64,000 bases of DNA, taken from assembly GCF_022539405.1 (NCBI RefSeq), contig NZ_CP054394.1, positions 622,501 to 686,500 of the forward strand, in the 5' to 3' direction. Below, one piece after another: positions 54,432 through 64,000 of this stretch. Under the pieces are notes generated by a model, which worked only from the letters and a program-made list of their open reading frames with translations, had not been told where the DNA came from and made no database searches. The translations under genes were made by a program, and so were the position numbers. Each line of letters starts with the position of its first letter. Position 1 is the first letter of the stretch. The stretch is from Natranaerofaba carboxydovora. GTDB taxonomy: Bacteria; Bacillota; Natranaerobiia; Natranaerobiales; Natranaerofabaceae.

Positions 54432-57069
54432 GGCAAAATATACTTATCTTTTCGAAGAAGGCAACTCTGATATGAGGGAAACTTTGGGTGGGAAAGGCGC
54501 AAATCTTGCTGAAATGAGCAGGATAGGACTTCCAGTACCACCAGGATTCACAGTTACTACGAAGGCTTGTAATGAATATTATAATAATGATGCTAACTTA
54601 ACAGATGAAATGAAAGAACAAATTTTTGAATCACTACAAAAAATTGAAGATGAATCAGGCAAAGGTTTTGGAGAAAAAGAAAATCCTCTATTAGTATCTG
54701 TTCGCTCAGGAGCAGTTGCGTCTATGCCTGGTATGATGGATACAGTGCTAAATCTAGGCTTAAATGACGAAACAGTAGAAGGTCTGGCAGAGAAAACAGG
54801 GAATAGAAGGTTTGCACTTGACTCTTACCGCCGTTTTATCCAGATGTTTGGAGATGTAGTGCATGGAATAGAACACTATCTTTTTGAAGATATTATAGAA
54901 AATGAAAAAGATAAAAATGGAGTCGAAAATGATGTTGAATTATCAGAAAAAGCTCTTGAAGATATAATAGTAGAATTTAAAAAAGTTTTTGAACAAAAGA
55001 CAGGTGATAAATTCCCTGAAGACCCTAAAGAACAGTTATTACAAGCTATAAAAGCAGTGTTTAATTCATGGAATAATCAAAGGGCTAAGGTTTATCGCCA
55101 AATTAATGATATACCTGACGATTTAGGAACTGCAGTTAATGTCCAATCCATGGTATTTGGTAACATGGGAGAAGATTGTGGTACAGGCGTGGCATTTACA
55201 AGAAATCCCTCAACAGGGGAGAAAAAGCTGTATGGTGAATTTTTGATGAATGCACAGGGAGAAGATGTTGTTGCAGGTATAAGAACTCCTAAATCAATTG
55301 AAGAGTTGAAAGATATTTTACCTGAGGTTTATGATCAATTCGTTGACGTATACGAAAAGTTAGAGAATCATTATCGCGATATGCAGGATATTGAATTTAC
55401 TGTAGAAAAGAAAAAGCTTTACTTACTACAAACTAGAAATGGCAAAAGAACAGCTAAGGCTGCAGTGAAAATAGCGGTAGATATGGTAAAAGAAGGTTTA
55501 ATAGATAAAAAAGAAGCTATAAACAGGGTTGAACCAAATCATATTGATCAATTACTACATCCTCAAATTGATACTGAGAAGAAATTAGATGTAATAGCTA
55601 AAGGGCTGCCGGCTTCTCCTGGTGCGGCCTCAGGACAAATAGTCTTTGATCCTAATGAAGCAGAAAGAAAAAAAGAAAATGGAGAAAATGTAGTACTTTT
55701 AAGGCCTGAAACTACTCCTGATGATATACACGGTATAGTTGCTGCTGAAGGAGTGCTTACTAGTAGGGGTGGAATGACAAGTCATGCGGCAGTTGTTGCA
55801 AGGGGTATGGGAAAACCCTGTGTAAGTGGCTGCGATGCTGTAAGTATAGATATAAATAAGGAAGTGGTTCAGGTTGATGATACTATACTTAAAAAGGGAG
55901 ACCTTATCTCAATTGATGGAGCTACTGGTAATGTGATTAAAGGTGAAGTAGAGCTAATAGATCCAAAGCTTGGAGGAGAGTTCAAAGAAATTCTTGATTG
56001 GGCAAATGATATGAAAGGATTAGCTGTCTGGGCTAATGCTGATACTCCTGAAGATGCCAAAAAAGCAAGAGAATTTGGTGCCGAAGGGATAGGTCTTTGT
56101 AGGACAGAGCATATGTTCATGGCCCAGGAGAGGATTCCAAAAGTCAGAAGGATGATAATGTCTGAAACTGAAGAACAGAGAAAAGAAGCTTTAGAAGATC
56201 TCTTGCCCCTTCAGGAAGAAGATTTTTATGAAATATTAAAAGCTATGGATGGTCTTCCTACAACTATTAGATTACTTGATCCACCGTTACATGAGTTTTT
56301 GCCTAACTCACAAGACTTAGCCTGCGAAATTGAGCGTATGAAAGTAAAAGAGGAAGACGAAGAAAAAATATTAGAAAAAGAAGAATTTCTTAAGGCTGTC
56401 AATGCCCTTGAAGAATCAAACCCAATGTTAGGGCACAGGGGTTGTAGGTTAGGACTGACCTATCCTGAGATATATATAACTCAAGCGAAGGCAATTATTA
56501 AAGCTGTTATTAAACTAAAAGATGAGGGTTGCAAACCGTGTCCGGAAATCATGATACCTCTTGTTGGGTATTCAAAAGAGCTGTCCATGATGAGAGAGAT
56601 GTTAGAGGATACAATAAAAGAATTAGAAGAAGAAAACAACATTTCACTTAATATTCCCATTGGTACCATGATAGAGCTTCCCCGTGCTTGTGTGACAGCA
56701 GATGAGATCTCTGAACATGCAGACTTCTTTTCATTTGGAACGAATGATTTGACCCAGACAACCCTTGGCTACAGTAGAGACGATGCAGAAGGGAAATTCT
56801 TACACTATTATATACAACAAAACCTATTAGAAAAAAATCCATTTTCAGTTTTAGATCAAGAAGGTGTAGGAAAGCTAATTGAGACTGCCGTAGATAAAAC
56901 AAGAAAAACAAAACCGGAATTTAAATTAGGAGTCTGTGGAGAACATGGAGGAGAGCCTAGTTCCATTGAGTTTTTCAACAAATTAGGGTTAAACTATGTA
57001 AGTTGTTCGCCTTACAGGGTGCCAGTAGCAAGATTTGCTGCGGCAAGAGCTAAATTAAACAATAATTAA
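54424..57069 (+). CDS. ppdK: Pyruvate, phosphate dikinase
   Basis: PPDK interconverts PEP, AMP and PPi with pyruvate, ATP and Pi. The protein of about 881 residues has the N-terminal ATP-grasp domain ([21 protein letters not shown]). The central swivel domain carries the phospho-His (about 454) in [16 protein letters not shown], where the nearby Thr (about 452) is the target of PpsR. The C-terminal PEP/pyruvate barrel ends with [13 protein letters not shown] use ATG 54424; GTG 54415 is also in frame. It is probably reversible and PPi-linked in a fermenter. Confidence 0.97.
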   Translation: MNKAKYTYLFEEGNSDMRETLGGKGANLAEMSRIGLPVPPGFTVTTKACNEYYNNDANLTDEMKEQIFESLQKIEDESGKGFGEKENPLLVSVRSGAVASMPGMMDTVLNLGLNDETVEGLAEKTGNRRFALDSYRRFIQMFGDVVHGIEHYLFEDIIENEKDKNGVENDVELSEKALEDIIVEFKKVFEQKTGDKFPEDPKEQLLQAIKAVFNSWNNQRAKVYRQINDIPDDLGTAVNVQSMVFGNMGEDCGTGVAFTRNPSTGEKKLYGEFLMNAQGEDVVAGIRTPKSIEELKDILPEVYDQFVDVYEKLENHYRDMQDIEFTVEKKKLYLLQTRNGKRTAKAAVKIAVDMVKEGLIDKKEAINRVEPNHIDQLLHPQIDTEKKLDVIAKGLPASPGAASGQIVFDPNEAERKKENGENVVLLRPETTPDDIHGIVAAEGVLTSRGGMTSHAAVVARGMGKPCVSGCDAVSIDINKEVVQVDDTILKKGDLISIDGATGNVIKGEVELIDPKLGGEFKEILDWANDMKGLAVWANADTPEDAKKAREFGAEGIGLCRTEHMFMAQERIPKVRRMIMSETEEQRKEALEDLLPLQEEDFYEILKAMDGLPTTIRLLDPPLHEFLPNSQDLACEIERMKVKEEDEEKILEKEEFLKAVNALEESNPMLGHRGCRLGLTYPEIYITQAKAIIKAVIKLKDEGCKPCPEIMIPLVGYSKELSMMREMLEDTIKELEEENNISLNIPIGTMIELPRACVTADEISEHADFFSFGTNDLTQTTLGYSRDDAEGKFLHYYIQQNLLEKNPFSVLDQEGVGKLIETAVDKTRKTKPEFKLGVCGEHGGEPSSIEFFNKLGLNYVSCSPYRVPVARFAAARAKLNNN

Positions 57070-57087
57070 AAAATTAGGGAAAAAGAT

Positions 57088-57120
57088 TCTGGTGCAAAAA
57101 GTCTAACTTTTTGCACCAGA
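57088..57120. repeat. Minimal palindrome made of the two repeat ends; likely bidirectional terminator
   Basis: TCTGGTGCAAAAAGT (57088-57102) and ACTTTTTGCACCAGA (57106-57120) form a perfect 15-bp hairpin with a 3-nt loop. These are exactly the terminal inverted repeats of the 211-bp element with the middle gone. It lies between convergent ppdK and the carboxypeptidase gene and probably ends both transcripts. Confidence 0.85.
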
Positions 57121-57135
57121 TCAACACTTTGCTTC

Positions 57136-58341
57136 CTAAAACAAACCAGTGATACTATCAATAATTGATTCCCATAGGTTAGAGAAAAAGTTTGAAATAC
57201 CTCTTAAAATTTTACCAAAAAAACCTAACTCTTCAATGGTTTCTGCTGCTTCAACTGCCACGCTTCCTATTGATTCATCGCCGTCATATATATGCAGTTC
57301 ACCTAACTTTTCACCTTGTTCAACGGGTGCTTTGATATCTTCGTCGTATTCTAACTTCTGGTCAAGATCTGACGGATCCTCTTTATCTGTTACTACAGCT
57401 AATTTTTCTTTTGTGGCTAATGGAACGAAATGGTCTGTTCCCTGGGTAACTGGTGCATCGCCTACTATTTCGCCACTTTCGTATAGATTTAATTTATCGA
57501 AATTATCGAACCCATAGTCAAACATATTTCTTGCTGACTCAAATCTAGTTGGCTCATCAGGAGCTTTCATAACTACAGCAATTAACCTCATATCATCTCT
57601 GAGTGCTGTACCTACAAATGAAAAACCAGCATCTGCTGTTCTACCTGTTTTTAGACCATCAACCCCATCGTAACCATAGCTTTTTTCTGGAAGCATTAGA
57701 TTTCTATTTGGTTGTGTAATGTCATTAAATGTAAATTCATCCTTGCTTTCTAGCTCAAGAATTTTTGGAGTGTTGTTAACAGCATATTTGGAAAGTTTTG
57801 CTACGTCTCTGGCTGACATATATTGGTCTGGGTCATCAAGCCCGTGGGAATTGGCAAAACTGGTATCTTCTAGACCTATTTCTTCGGCTTTTTCATTCAT
57901 TGCTCTAACAAACCGATCTTCCGATCCTTTCATATGCTCTGCTAAAGCAATGCAACCGTCATTAGCAGAGACTACTGCAATACCAGTGATGATGTCTTCT
58001 AATTTGACCTCTTGACCAACTCTATCAAAACCCATAACACTTTGTGTACCGTCAAAAGAAATTTGCGCGTTTTCACTTATTCTCACCTTATCTTCAAGAT
58101 CAAGTTCTCCTTCTTCAAGGGCTTCTAGTCCTAACAACAAGGTCATAATTTTTGTCAAACTTGCAGGAGCCATAGGTTCGTCTGCATTGCTTTTGTATAA
58201 TACCTGCCCTGTTTCTGCCTCTAAGAGTATGACTGATTCTGCTTCATAACTGATTTCTTCAGCTTTTATAGATGTAGTAAAAGGAGAAGCTATAGATAAA
58301 AGAAATAAGAGAGTTAATATGACGGTTGTCTTTTTGTACAA
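57136..58341 (-). CDS. dacF: D-alanyl-D-alanine carboxypeptidase (penicillin-binding, DacF/DacB type)
   Basis: The 401-residue enzyme trims the terminal D-Ala of peptidoglycan stem peptides. A signal peptide (about residues 1-27) precedes the serine-protease-like domain with SLTK (Ser61, Lys64), SAN (125-127) and KTG (231-233). A PBP5-type C-terminal beta domain and a membrane-binding amphipathic tail (ISNFFSNLWESIIDSITGLF) follow. TTG 58341 has AGGAGGTC upstream on the minus strand. In Bacillus relatives such genes act in growth or spore cortex; the choice of dacF over dacB is uncertain. Confidence 0.85.
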   Translation of the reverse strand: MYKKTTVILTLLFLLSIASPFTTSIKAEEISYEAESVILLEAETGQVLYKSNADEPMAPASLTKIMTLLLGLEALEEGELDLEDKVRISENAQISFDGTQSVMGFDRVGQEVKLEDIITGIAVVSANDGCIALAEHMKGSEDRFVRAMNEKAEEIGLEDTSFANSHGLDDPDQYMSARDVAKLSKYAVNNTPKILELESKDEFTFNDITQPNRNLMLPEKSYGYDGVDGLKTGRTADAGFSFVGTALRDDMRLIAVVMKAPDEPTRFESARNMFDYGFDNFDKLNLYESGEIVGDAPVTQGTDHFVPLATKEKLAVVTDKEDPSDLDQKLEYDEDIKAPVEQGEKLGELHIYDGDESIGSVAVEAAETIEELGFFGKILRGISNFFSNLWESIIDSITGLF

Positions 58342-58370
58342 TGTTTCTTGACCTCCTCTAATTTAATGGT

Positions 58371-58405
58371 TCTACTGCAAAAGTCTAATAATTTTTTGCA
58401 GTAGG
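58371..58405. repeat. Hairpin resembling a diverged repeat-end palindrome
   Basis: CTACTGCAAAA (58372-58382) pairs with TTTTGCAGTAG (58394-58404) around GTCTAATAATT. The AAAAGTCTA core is shared with the palindrome at 57088, but the outer bases differ. It lies in the divergent spacer between the carboxypeptidase and the response regulator genes; no other gene is visible there. Confidence 0.5.
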
Positions 58406-58543
58406 ATCAATTATTATTAAATAAATAATCTCTTAAAGTAATTATATAGAAGGAATTACAACATTTAAATAGTATATATTAGATAAGTTGTATTTTATTA
58501 TCTTTTATATTATATCATTTTTTATTAAAAGCGAGGGTTGTTT

Positions 58544-59239
58544 ATGAGCAATAAAATTTTGGTAGTTGATGATGAAGAAAGAGTTATAGAAATAGTTGAG
58601 ATGTATTTAAAAAAAGAAGGTTTCGAAATATATACAGCTGCAGATGGTGAAGAAGCTGTAGAAAAAGTTAAAGCTCTACAACCGGACCTTGTTGTTTTGG
58701 ATATTATGCTTCCCAAAATGGACGGATGGGATGTTTGTAAAGAGATAAGAAAAAATCTATCTATACCTATTTTAATGTTAACAGCTAAAGGTGAAGAATT
58801 TGACAGGGTATTAGGGTTAGAGTTAGGTGCTGACGATTACCTTACAAAACCATTTAGCCCACGTGAATTAGTTGCCCGGATAAAAGCTATATTAAGGAGA
58901 GTTCCACCGGAAGGTAAAGAAGAGAAAGATGATGTTATAGAATTAGCTGATCTTAAAATTGACTATTCCTCAAGGGAAGTTTCTTTGAATGGGGAACAAA
59001 TTGTATTAACACCAAAGGAATTTGAATTGTTATGGTATCTAGCCAGCCACAAAGATAAAGTTTTTACCAGGGAAGAACTTTTGAAAAAGGTATGGAGCTA
59101 TGAATACTATGGAGACCTAAGAACTGTGGATACTCACATTAAAAGATTACGTGAAAAGTTACTTTCCCAGGAGAAAAAACCAAATTTTAATGTAAAAACT
59201 ATATGGGGAGTTGGTTACAAATTTGAGGTGACAGATTAA
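58544..59239 (+). CDS. OmpR-family response regulator
   Basis: The protein of about 231 residues has a receiver (KILVVDDEERVIEIVEMYL, phospho-acceptor Asp about 53 in VLDIMLPKMDG, Lys in LTKPFSPRELVARIKAI). A C-terminal winged-helix DNA-binding domain ends with RTVDTHIKRLREKL and TIWGVGYKFE. I start at ATG 58544, 6 nt after GAGGG. It overlaps the kinase start by 1 nt. It resembles the PhoP/ResD/WalR group, but its target genes cannot be deduced. Confidence 0.93.
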   Translation: MSNKILVVDDEERVIEIVEMYLKKEGFEIYTAADGEEAVEKVKALQPDLVVLDIMLPKMDGWDVCKEIRKNLSIPILMLTAKGEEFDRVLGLELGADDYLTKPFSPRELVARIKAILRRVPPEGKEEKDDVIELADLKIDYSSREVSLNGEQIVLTPKEFELLWYLASHKDKVFTREELLKKVWSYEYYGDLRTVDTHIKRLREKLLSQEKKPNFNVKTIWGVGYKFEVTD

Positions 59240-61068
59240 TGTTTAAAAGCTTATTTTCAAAGTTGTTTTCGACCTATTTAATCATAACTTTATTAACCCT
59301 AACAATTTTGGGAGTATTTTTATTTAGAGTTTTTGAAAACATTTACTTTGAGAGCAAAATAAATGAGCTAGAAAACCAAGCGACCAAAGTTGTTGAATTA
59401 ATAGAAGATAACTTTGAAGAAGAAGGAGATAGTGTTTCAGTACAAAATTTATTAGATTCAATTGATGGTTTTTTGGATGCAAAAGTTTGGGTGATTGATC
59501 AGGAAGGTAGAGTGGTAGGATATACTAGAAGAATGACTCTTCAGGATGATTTTATAATTGATAAAGATGATGAAGAAAAATTATTAAAATATAATGAAAG
59601 TATATCAACGAGAGGATATCATCCTAGTTTTGATGAACAAATGCTAACAGTAGCCCTGCCGATAGAATCTTCTGGAGAGGATTCTGCAGATGAAGCAAAG
59701 GGTGCAGTTTTTTTACATGCACCTATTGTAGATTTTATTGCAACCATCACTCAAAAAAGGCAGTTTATTTTTTATGCGGCTGGAATTGCTACTTTGTGTT
59801 CAATAATTACAGCTTTTTTTCTTTCAAAATCTATTTCAACTCCACTTTTTAAAATGAATAAAGCTGCTTTTGCAATGGCAGAAGGTAATTTTAAGCAGCG
59901 TGTACCTGTGGAGACTAAGGATGAAGTGGGGCAATTATCAGAGACTTTTAATTACCTTTCAGGCAAACTTCAAGATACAATAGATGAACTGCAACAGGAA
60001 AGGGACAAATTAGAAGGTATTTTACAGGGGATTGGAGAAGGTGTTATTGCCATTGACAAAGGCAATAATTTATTGTTGGCAAATAATCAAGCTTATGAGT
60101 TATTAAATATCTATTTAAATCAAGAAATGCTTGAATTCCCCTCGCTGCAGGAGTACTTTGAGAAAGTTATGGATAATGGAGAAACCTTAGAAAAAGAAGT
60201 GAACTTAAATGATGAAAGGTTACTTTTCGTTGTTGTTACACCGCTTAAAAGTTCAGATGACAAAATTTGGGGTAGCGTTGCTGTACTAAGAGATATAACT
60301 GAACTTAGAAGACTAGAGAATATGAGAAAAGAATTTGTAGCCAATGTAAGTCACGAATTAAGAACTCCGCTGACAAGCATAAGAGGGTTTTTGGAAGCTT
60401 TAATTGACGATATGGTTACTGATGAAAAAAATAAGAAAAGACATCTTGAAATAATAATGGACGAAACCTTAAGATTAGATAGATTAATAAACAATTTATT
60501 AGATCTTTCGAAGATAGAATCAAGAGAAGATGATTGGGAATATGAGGAAGTTGATTTAGGAAGTTTAGTTGATCAGATCATAACAAAATTAAAACCACAA
60601 GTTATGGACAAAGAAATAGTTCTAGTTAACGAGATTTCATCAGATATATCCAATGTTTTTGGCAGTAGGGATAGAATATCACAAATTATTATGAATCTTT
60701 TAGATAACGCAATAAATTTTACTCAAAAGGGAGGAGAAATAAAAGTAAGCGCTAAATATTTAGAGAAGGAAAAAAAAGTTGAAGTTTCAATAAAAGATAA
60801 TGGTCAAGGGATTCCCCAAGATGACTTAGAAAAGATTTGGCAAAGATTTCATAAAGTGGAAAAGTCCCGCAACAGAGGGATTGGTGGAAGAGGTACGGGT
60901 CTTGGATTATCTATTGTCAAGCATTTGGTTGAAAGTCATGGTGGTGAAATTAATGTAGAGAGTGAATATGGCAAAGGCTCTACATTTAGCTTCACACTAA
61001 AAGCTTGTGTTTGTGAAAAAAGAGAGAGCTCGATAAAAACAAGTGGGGGATTTGAAATTGAAAATTAG
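59239..61068 (+). CDS. Membrane sensor histidine kinase (HAMP-PAS-HisKA-HATPase)
   Basis: The 609-residue kinase has two membrane helices (about 11-30 and 176-198) around an extracytoplasmic sensing domain of about 145 residues. HAMP, PAS (about 255-355) and HisKA with phospho-His about 372 in [15 protein letters not shown] follow. HATPase comes last, with [21 protein letters not shown] and GTGLGLSIV. The architecture is that of PhoR/WalK-type kinases. It is coupled to the regulator gene by an ATG/TAA overlap. The last codons overlap the dgt start. The signal is unknown. Confidence 0.93.
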   Translation: MFKSLFSKLFSTYLIITLLTLTILGVFLFRVFENIYFESKINELENQATKVVELIEDNFEEEGDSVSVQNLLDSIDGFLDAKVWVIDQEGRVVGYTRRMTLQDDFIIDKDDEEKLLKYNESISTRGYHPSFDEQMLTVALPIESSGEDSADEAKGAVFLHAPIVDFIATITQKRQFIFYAAGIATLCSIITAFFLSKSISTPLFKMNKAAFAMAEGNFKQRVPVETKDEVGQLSETFNYLSGKLQDTIDELQQERDKLEGILQGIGEGVIAIDKGNNLLLANNQAYELLNIYLNQEMLEFPSLQEYFEKVMDNGETLEKEVNLNDERLLFVVVTPLKSSDDKIWGSVAVLRDITELRRLENMRKEFVANVSHELRTPLTSIRGFLEALIDDMVTDEKNKKRHLEIIMDETLRLDRLINNLLDLSKIESREDDWEYEEVDLGSLVDQIITKLKPQVMDKEIVLVNEISSDISNVFGSRDRISQIIMNLLDNAINFTQKGGEIKVSAKYLEKEKKVEVSIKDNGQGIPQDDLEKIWQRFHKVEKSRNRGIGGRGTGLGLSIVKHLVESHGGEINVESEYGKGSTFSFTLKACVCEKRESSIKTSGGFEIEN

Positions 61069-62074
61069 AGAAAGGGTACAGACACAGGAAGATTGGATTC
61101 TGTGGGATAAGGCAGTCTTTTCAAAAAATACAAAAGGAAGAAGATATTATGAGAAAGAGTGTGATATAAGAACGCCATTTCAAAGAGATAGGGATAGGAT
61201 AATTCACAGTAAAGCCTTTAGGAGATTAAAACACAAAACTCAGGTTTTTATATCTCCAGAAGGAGATCATTATAGGACACGTCTTACTCATACATTAGAA
61301 GTTGCCCAGATTTCTCGTACTGTTGCAAAAGCCCTTTCTCTAAATGAAGACTTGACTGAGGCAATAGCCCTTGGACATGACTTAGGGCATACTCCATTTG
61401 GACATGCAGGAGAAGAAGTACTTGATGAAATTTTAGCCGGAGGGTTCAAGCATAATGAGCAAAGCCTTAGAGTTGTAGATGTATTGGAAAATGATGAAGA
61501 TTATGATAGAAAAGGTTTAAATTTAAACTTTGAAGTTAGAGATGGGATAAAAAATCATTCAGGAGGGTTTAAACCTGCTACCCTTGAAGGTAAAGTTGTG
61601 AAAATATGTGATAGAGTAGCCTATATCAATCATGATATTGAAGATGCTATTAGAGGAGGGATTATTAGCGAAAAAGATTTACCAGAAAAAGATTTTCCAC
61701 TGCCGTCAAGGGAAAGAATAAATATGATGGTTGTGGATTTAATTGAAGAAAGCAGGAAAAAAGAAGACATTTGTATGAGTACTGAGATGAACAAATTAAC
61801 TGAGGAATTAAGAGAGTTTTTATTTGAAAATGTATATATTGGCTCTAAAGCGAAAGATGAAGAAAGTAAAGCGAAAAAGATTATAAAAACTCTATTTGAT
61901 TACTTTATGACAAATGAAAACAGCTTGCCTTCTTCTCTAAGGAGTAGAAGGTGGGAGGATGATTTGGAAAGGGTTGTATGTGATTATTTAGCAGGTATGA
62001 CAGATCGCTATATAATTGGTCTGTATAAAGAACTTTTTGTACCAAGTCCTTGGAAGTTCAGGAAAGAAGAATAA
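61058..62074 (+). CDS. dgt: Deoxyguanosinetriphosphate triphosphohydrolase-like protein
   Basis: This protein of about 338 residues is an HD-domain dNTP triphosphohydrolase of the Dgt type, which controls dNTP pools. Motifs: [59 protein letters not shown] and [16 protein letters not shown]. Start choice is uncertain: the frame opens at GTG 61043, but GTGGGGGAT is best read as the ribosome binding site for TTG 61058 (or 61052), giving the usual KIRERVQ start. It overlaps the kinase gene. dgt before dnaG is a common Clostridia order. Confidence 0.9.
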   Translation: MKIRERVQTQEDWILWDKAVFSKNTKGRRYYEKECDIRTPFQRDRDRIIHSKAFRRLKHKTQVFISPEGDHYRTRLTHTLEVAQISRTVAKALSLNEDLTEAIALGHDLGHTPFGHAGEEVLDEILAGGFKHNEQSLRVVDVLENDEDYDRKGLNLNFEVRDGIKNHSGGFKPATLEGKVVKICDRVAYINHDIEDAIRGGIISEKDLPEKDFPLPSRERINMMVVDLIEESRKKEDICMSTEMNKLTEELREFLFENVYIGSKAKDEESKAKKIIKTLFDYFMTNENSLPSSLRSRRWEDDLERVVCDYLAGMTDRYIIGLYKELFVPSPWKFRKEE

Positions 62075-62181
62075 AATTAAAAAAATGGTATATACTACCG
62101 TATACTTGTAAATCTCTAAATGAGTGAAAAATTAATAAAAATTAAATTAATTTAAATTATTTAAGATTTATAGGAGGAATT

Positions 62182-62268
62182 TTGGATAAATTAAAGAATA
62201 CCATATACCTGTATACTAGAATATCATTATTCAGGAGGAATAAACTTAATGGAGGGGATAATACCTGA
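62182..62268 (+). CDS. Possible 28-residue leader peptide upstream of dnaG
   Basis: TTG 62182 has TAGGAGGAA directly upstream and opens a 28-codon frame that ends at TGA 62266-62268, overlapping the first codons of dnaG. The peptide starts MDKLKNTIYLYTRISLFRRN. No relative is known to me. The good ribosome binding site and overlap suggest translational coupling, but it may be chance, since TTG starts in AT-rich DNA are common. Confidence 0.35.
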   Translation: MDKLKNTIYLYTRISLFRRNKLNGGDNT

Positions 62269-64000
62269 AGATATAGTGGAAGAAATCCGAACAAGGTCAG
62301 ATATAATATCTGTTATCTCTGAATATGTAAACTTAAGAAAGAGAGGTAAAAATTATCTAGGCTTATGTCCCTTTCACGATGAAAAAACACCATCATTTAA
62401 TGTTTCGCCGGACAAACAATTATTTTATTGTTTTGGTTGTAATGAAGGCGGCAATGTATTTTCATTTCTTATGAAGGTTAATAATTTGACCTTTCCCGAA
62501 GCATGTGAACACTTAGCAGAGCAAACAGGCGTAGAGATTCCAAAAAACAAAGTCCAAAAACCGGAACATGCTAGGGAAAAAGATGAAATTAAAAAATTAA
62601 ATAACCTGTCAGCTTATTTTTATCATAAAATACTGTTAAAGTCAACTAAAGCAAGAAGTGCAATGCAATATTTATCAACTAATAGAGCTTTAGACAAAGG
62701 TGTAATTGATAATTTTTTACTAGGATTTGCACCTAATGAATGGAATATATTAACTAATTTTTTGATTAAAAAAGGTTTTAATGAAGAGTTGATGATAAAG
62801 GCAGGCTTAGTTAATAAAAGCAAAAAAGGTGATAGGCTATATGACAGGTTTAGAAATAGAATAATATTTCCTATAAGAGATCAAAAAGGAGATGTCTTAG
62901 GCTTTGGAGGGAGAATTATTTCAGGTGAAGGACAGCCTAAATATCTAAACTCCCCAGAAACACCATTATTTAACAAAAAGAAAGTATTATATGGTATTGA
63001 TATGGCTTATCAAGATATAAGAAAAAATGACAGTGTTATAATTGTTGAAGGTTATATGGATGTCATAATGATGCACCAATTTGGATTTAAAAATGTTTTG
63101 GCACCTCTTGGAACCTCATTTACTGAAAACCAAGGTAGGTTAATAAGATACAATGCCAAAAATGTTTATATCGCTTTTGATGCAGACGCCGCAGGTGAAG
63201 CTGCTGCTTTACGGAGTATGGAATTGTTGCAAAACTTGGGCCTAAATGTTAGAGTTTGTAATCTTCCAGAAGGGTATGACCCAGATGATTATCTGAATAA
63301 ATATGGCAAAGACAATTTTAATGATAAAATTTTAAATGAATCTTTGCCTTTGATGCATTATCGCCTTAGACAAGCTGCTAAAGATAAAGATATAAAATCT
63401 ATTGAAGGAAAAAAGCAATTTGTTGAAGAAGTAATACCCTTAATTGCCAAACTAAAAAGTGCTATAGAGCAAGAAGAATATTTAAAAATGATATCTGACT
63501 GGATTGAAGTTGAAAAAGGCTCTTTAGAAAAAGAACTAAGGCGTGTTAGTACTACTAATACACAAAAAGAGATAAGAAAAAGTTATGATAATAAAGCAAA
63601 AAATCAAACAAAGAAAAAAGATAAAAATAAAGGTCAAATTCGTGCACAAGAGGAATTGATTATCTTAATGTTGAACTATTCTGAGACAGTACCGATGGTA
63701 AAGAAATATTTATATCCAGAAGACTTTACTAAAGTAGAATGGTCAGTAATCGTATATCGGCTTTTTCAACTAGAAAGTCAACGAGAAAAAGATTTTGACC
63801 TGTCATTAATGTTAGCAACAGATGATATTATAAAACTTAAAGATAACAAGGAAACAAATATAAATTTGGAAGACTTAGAAAAAGAACTTACAAGACTTGC
63901 TTTTAGGGAATTACCAGAACTTAAACATTCAGATATTAATAAGATGATTAAAGACTGTGTTTTCAAGATAAAAGGAGAAGACATAGAAAGAAAAAAAGAG
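62249..64000 (+). CDS. dnaG: DNA primase DnaG (cut by window end)
   Basis: DnaG makes RNA primers for replication. The first 584 codons are present and the frame is still open at base 64000. The zinc finger has Cys40, His43, Cys61 and Cys64 in CPFHDEKTPSF and FYCFGCNEGG. The core has YGIDMAYQDIRKN and the TOPRIM motifs IIVEGYMDV and FDADAAGEAAALR, with a partial helicase-binding C-terminus at the window edge. ATG 62249 has AGGAGG 10 nt upstream. The dgt-dnaG order suggests the sigma factor gene rpoD beyond the window. Confidence 0.95.
   Translation, partial: MEGIIPEDIVEEIRTRSDIISVISEYVNLRKRGKNYLGLCPFHDEKTPSFNVSPDKQLFYCFGCNEGGNVFSFLMKVNNLTFPEACEHLAEQTGVEIPKNKVQKPEHAREKDEIKKLNNLSAYFYHKILLKSTKARSAMQYLSTNRALDKGVIDNFLLGFAPNEWNILTNFLIKKGFNEELMIKAGLVNKSKKGDRLYDRFRNRIIFPIRDQKGDVLGFGGRIISGEGQPKYLNSPETPLFNKKKVLYGIDMAYQDIRKNDSVIIVEGYMDVIMMHQFGFKNVLAPLGTSFTENQGRLIRYNAKNVYIAFDADAAGEAAALRSMELLQNLGLNVRVCNLPEGYDPDDYLNKYGKDNFNDKILNESLPLMHYRLRQAAKDKDIKSIEGKKQFVEEVIPLIAKLKSAIEQEEYLKMISDWIEVEKGSLEKELRRVSTTNTQKEIRKSYDNKAKNQTKKKDKNKGQIRAQEELIILMLNYSETVPMVKKYLYPEDFTKVEWSVIVYRLFQLESQREKDFDLSLMLATDDIIKLKDNKETNINLEDLEKELTRLAFRELPELKHSDINKMIKDCVFKIKGEDIERKKE

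Overview
The window looks like chromosome from an anaerobic, endospore-forming member of the Bacillota (Clostridia-like). It is AT-rich, ribosome binding sites are strong, GTG and TTG starts are frequent, and most genes lie on the plus strand. Sporulation genes (gpr, spoIIP, yqfC, yqfD) and Stickland-type ornithine fermentation genes fit an amino-acid-fermenting anaerobe. Many proteins have very acidic stretches (GrpE, PgpH tail), which could suggest a halophile such as Natranaerobiales or Halanaerobiales. That placement is an inference and is not proven here.

Layout. 1-9.1 kb: a chemosensory operon (3' end of cheA, cheW, a membrane-anchored receptor with repeated HAMP-like units, cheR, cheB, a hybrid histidine kinase, a lone receiver). 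9.1-12.8 kb: purC on the minus strand, then selA and a diguanylate cyclase. 12.8-18.7 kb: an ornithine degradation operon (ord, oraS, oraE, a GlmL/MutL-type ATPase, a small unknown protein). 18.7-28.3 kb: rnhA, comEC, a DUF1786 protein, holA, rpsT (minus), gpr, spoIIP, lepA. 28.6-37.7 kb: hemW, then the CIRCE-controlled heat-shock operon hrcA-grpE-dnaK-dnaJ followed by prmA, rsmE and mtaB. 37.7-39.4 kb: two poorly characterised genes facing each other. 39.6-52.7 kb: the conserved block hit, rpsU, yqeY, yqfC, yqfD, phoH, pgpH, ybeY, dgkA, cdd, era, recO, glyQ, glyS, with a probable ornithine racemase gene inserted between cdd and era. 52.9-57.1 kb: ccpN, ppsR and ppdK, a PEP/pyruvate control unit. 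57.1-58.3 kb: a D-Ala-D-Ala carboxypeptidase on the minus strand. 58.5-64 kb: a two-component pair, dgt and the start of dnaG, with a possible leader peptide.

How the parts connect. OraSE uses D-ornithine, so the racemase at 47 kb probably feeds the aminomutase at 14 kb, whose product is oxidised by Ord. The thiolase genes ortA/ortB that normally complete this pathway are not in the window. GlmL probably protects or reactivates the B12/PLP enzyme.

The most unusual non-coding feature is a dispersed, highly structured repeat of about 211 bp. Three full copies lie at 16.55, 28.32 and 46.33 kb, and several shortened derivatives exist (21.6, 21.75, 52.77, 57.09 and possibly 58.37 kb). It has 13-19 bp terminal inverted repeats, nested internal helices and no coding capacity. 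It could be a MITE or an uncharacterised RNA element. No intergenic stretch exceeds about 300 bp, and I saw no rRNA, tRNA, CRISPR array or complete insertion sequence.
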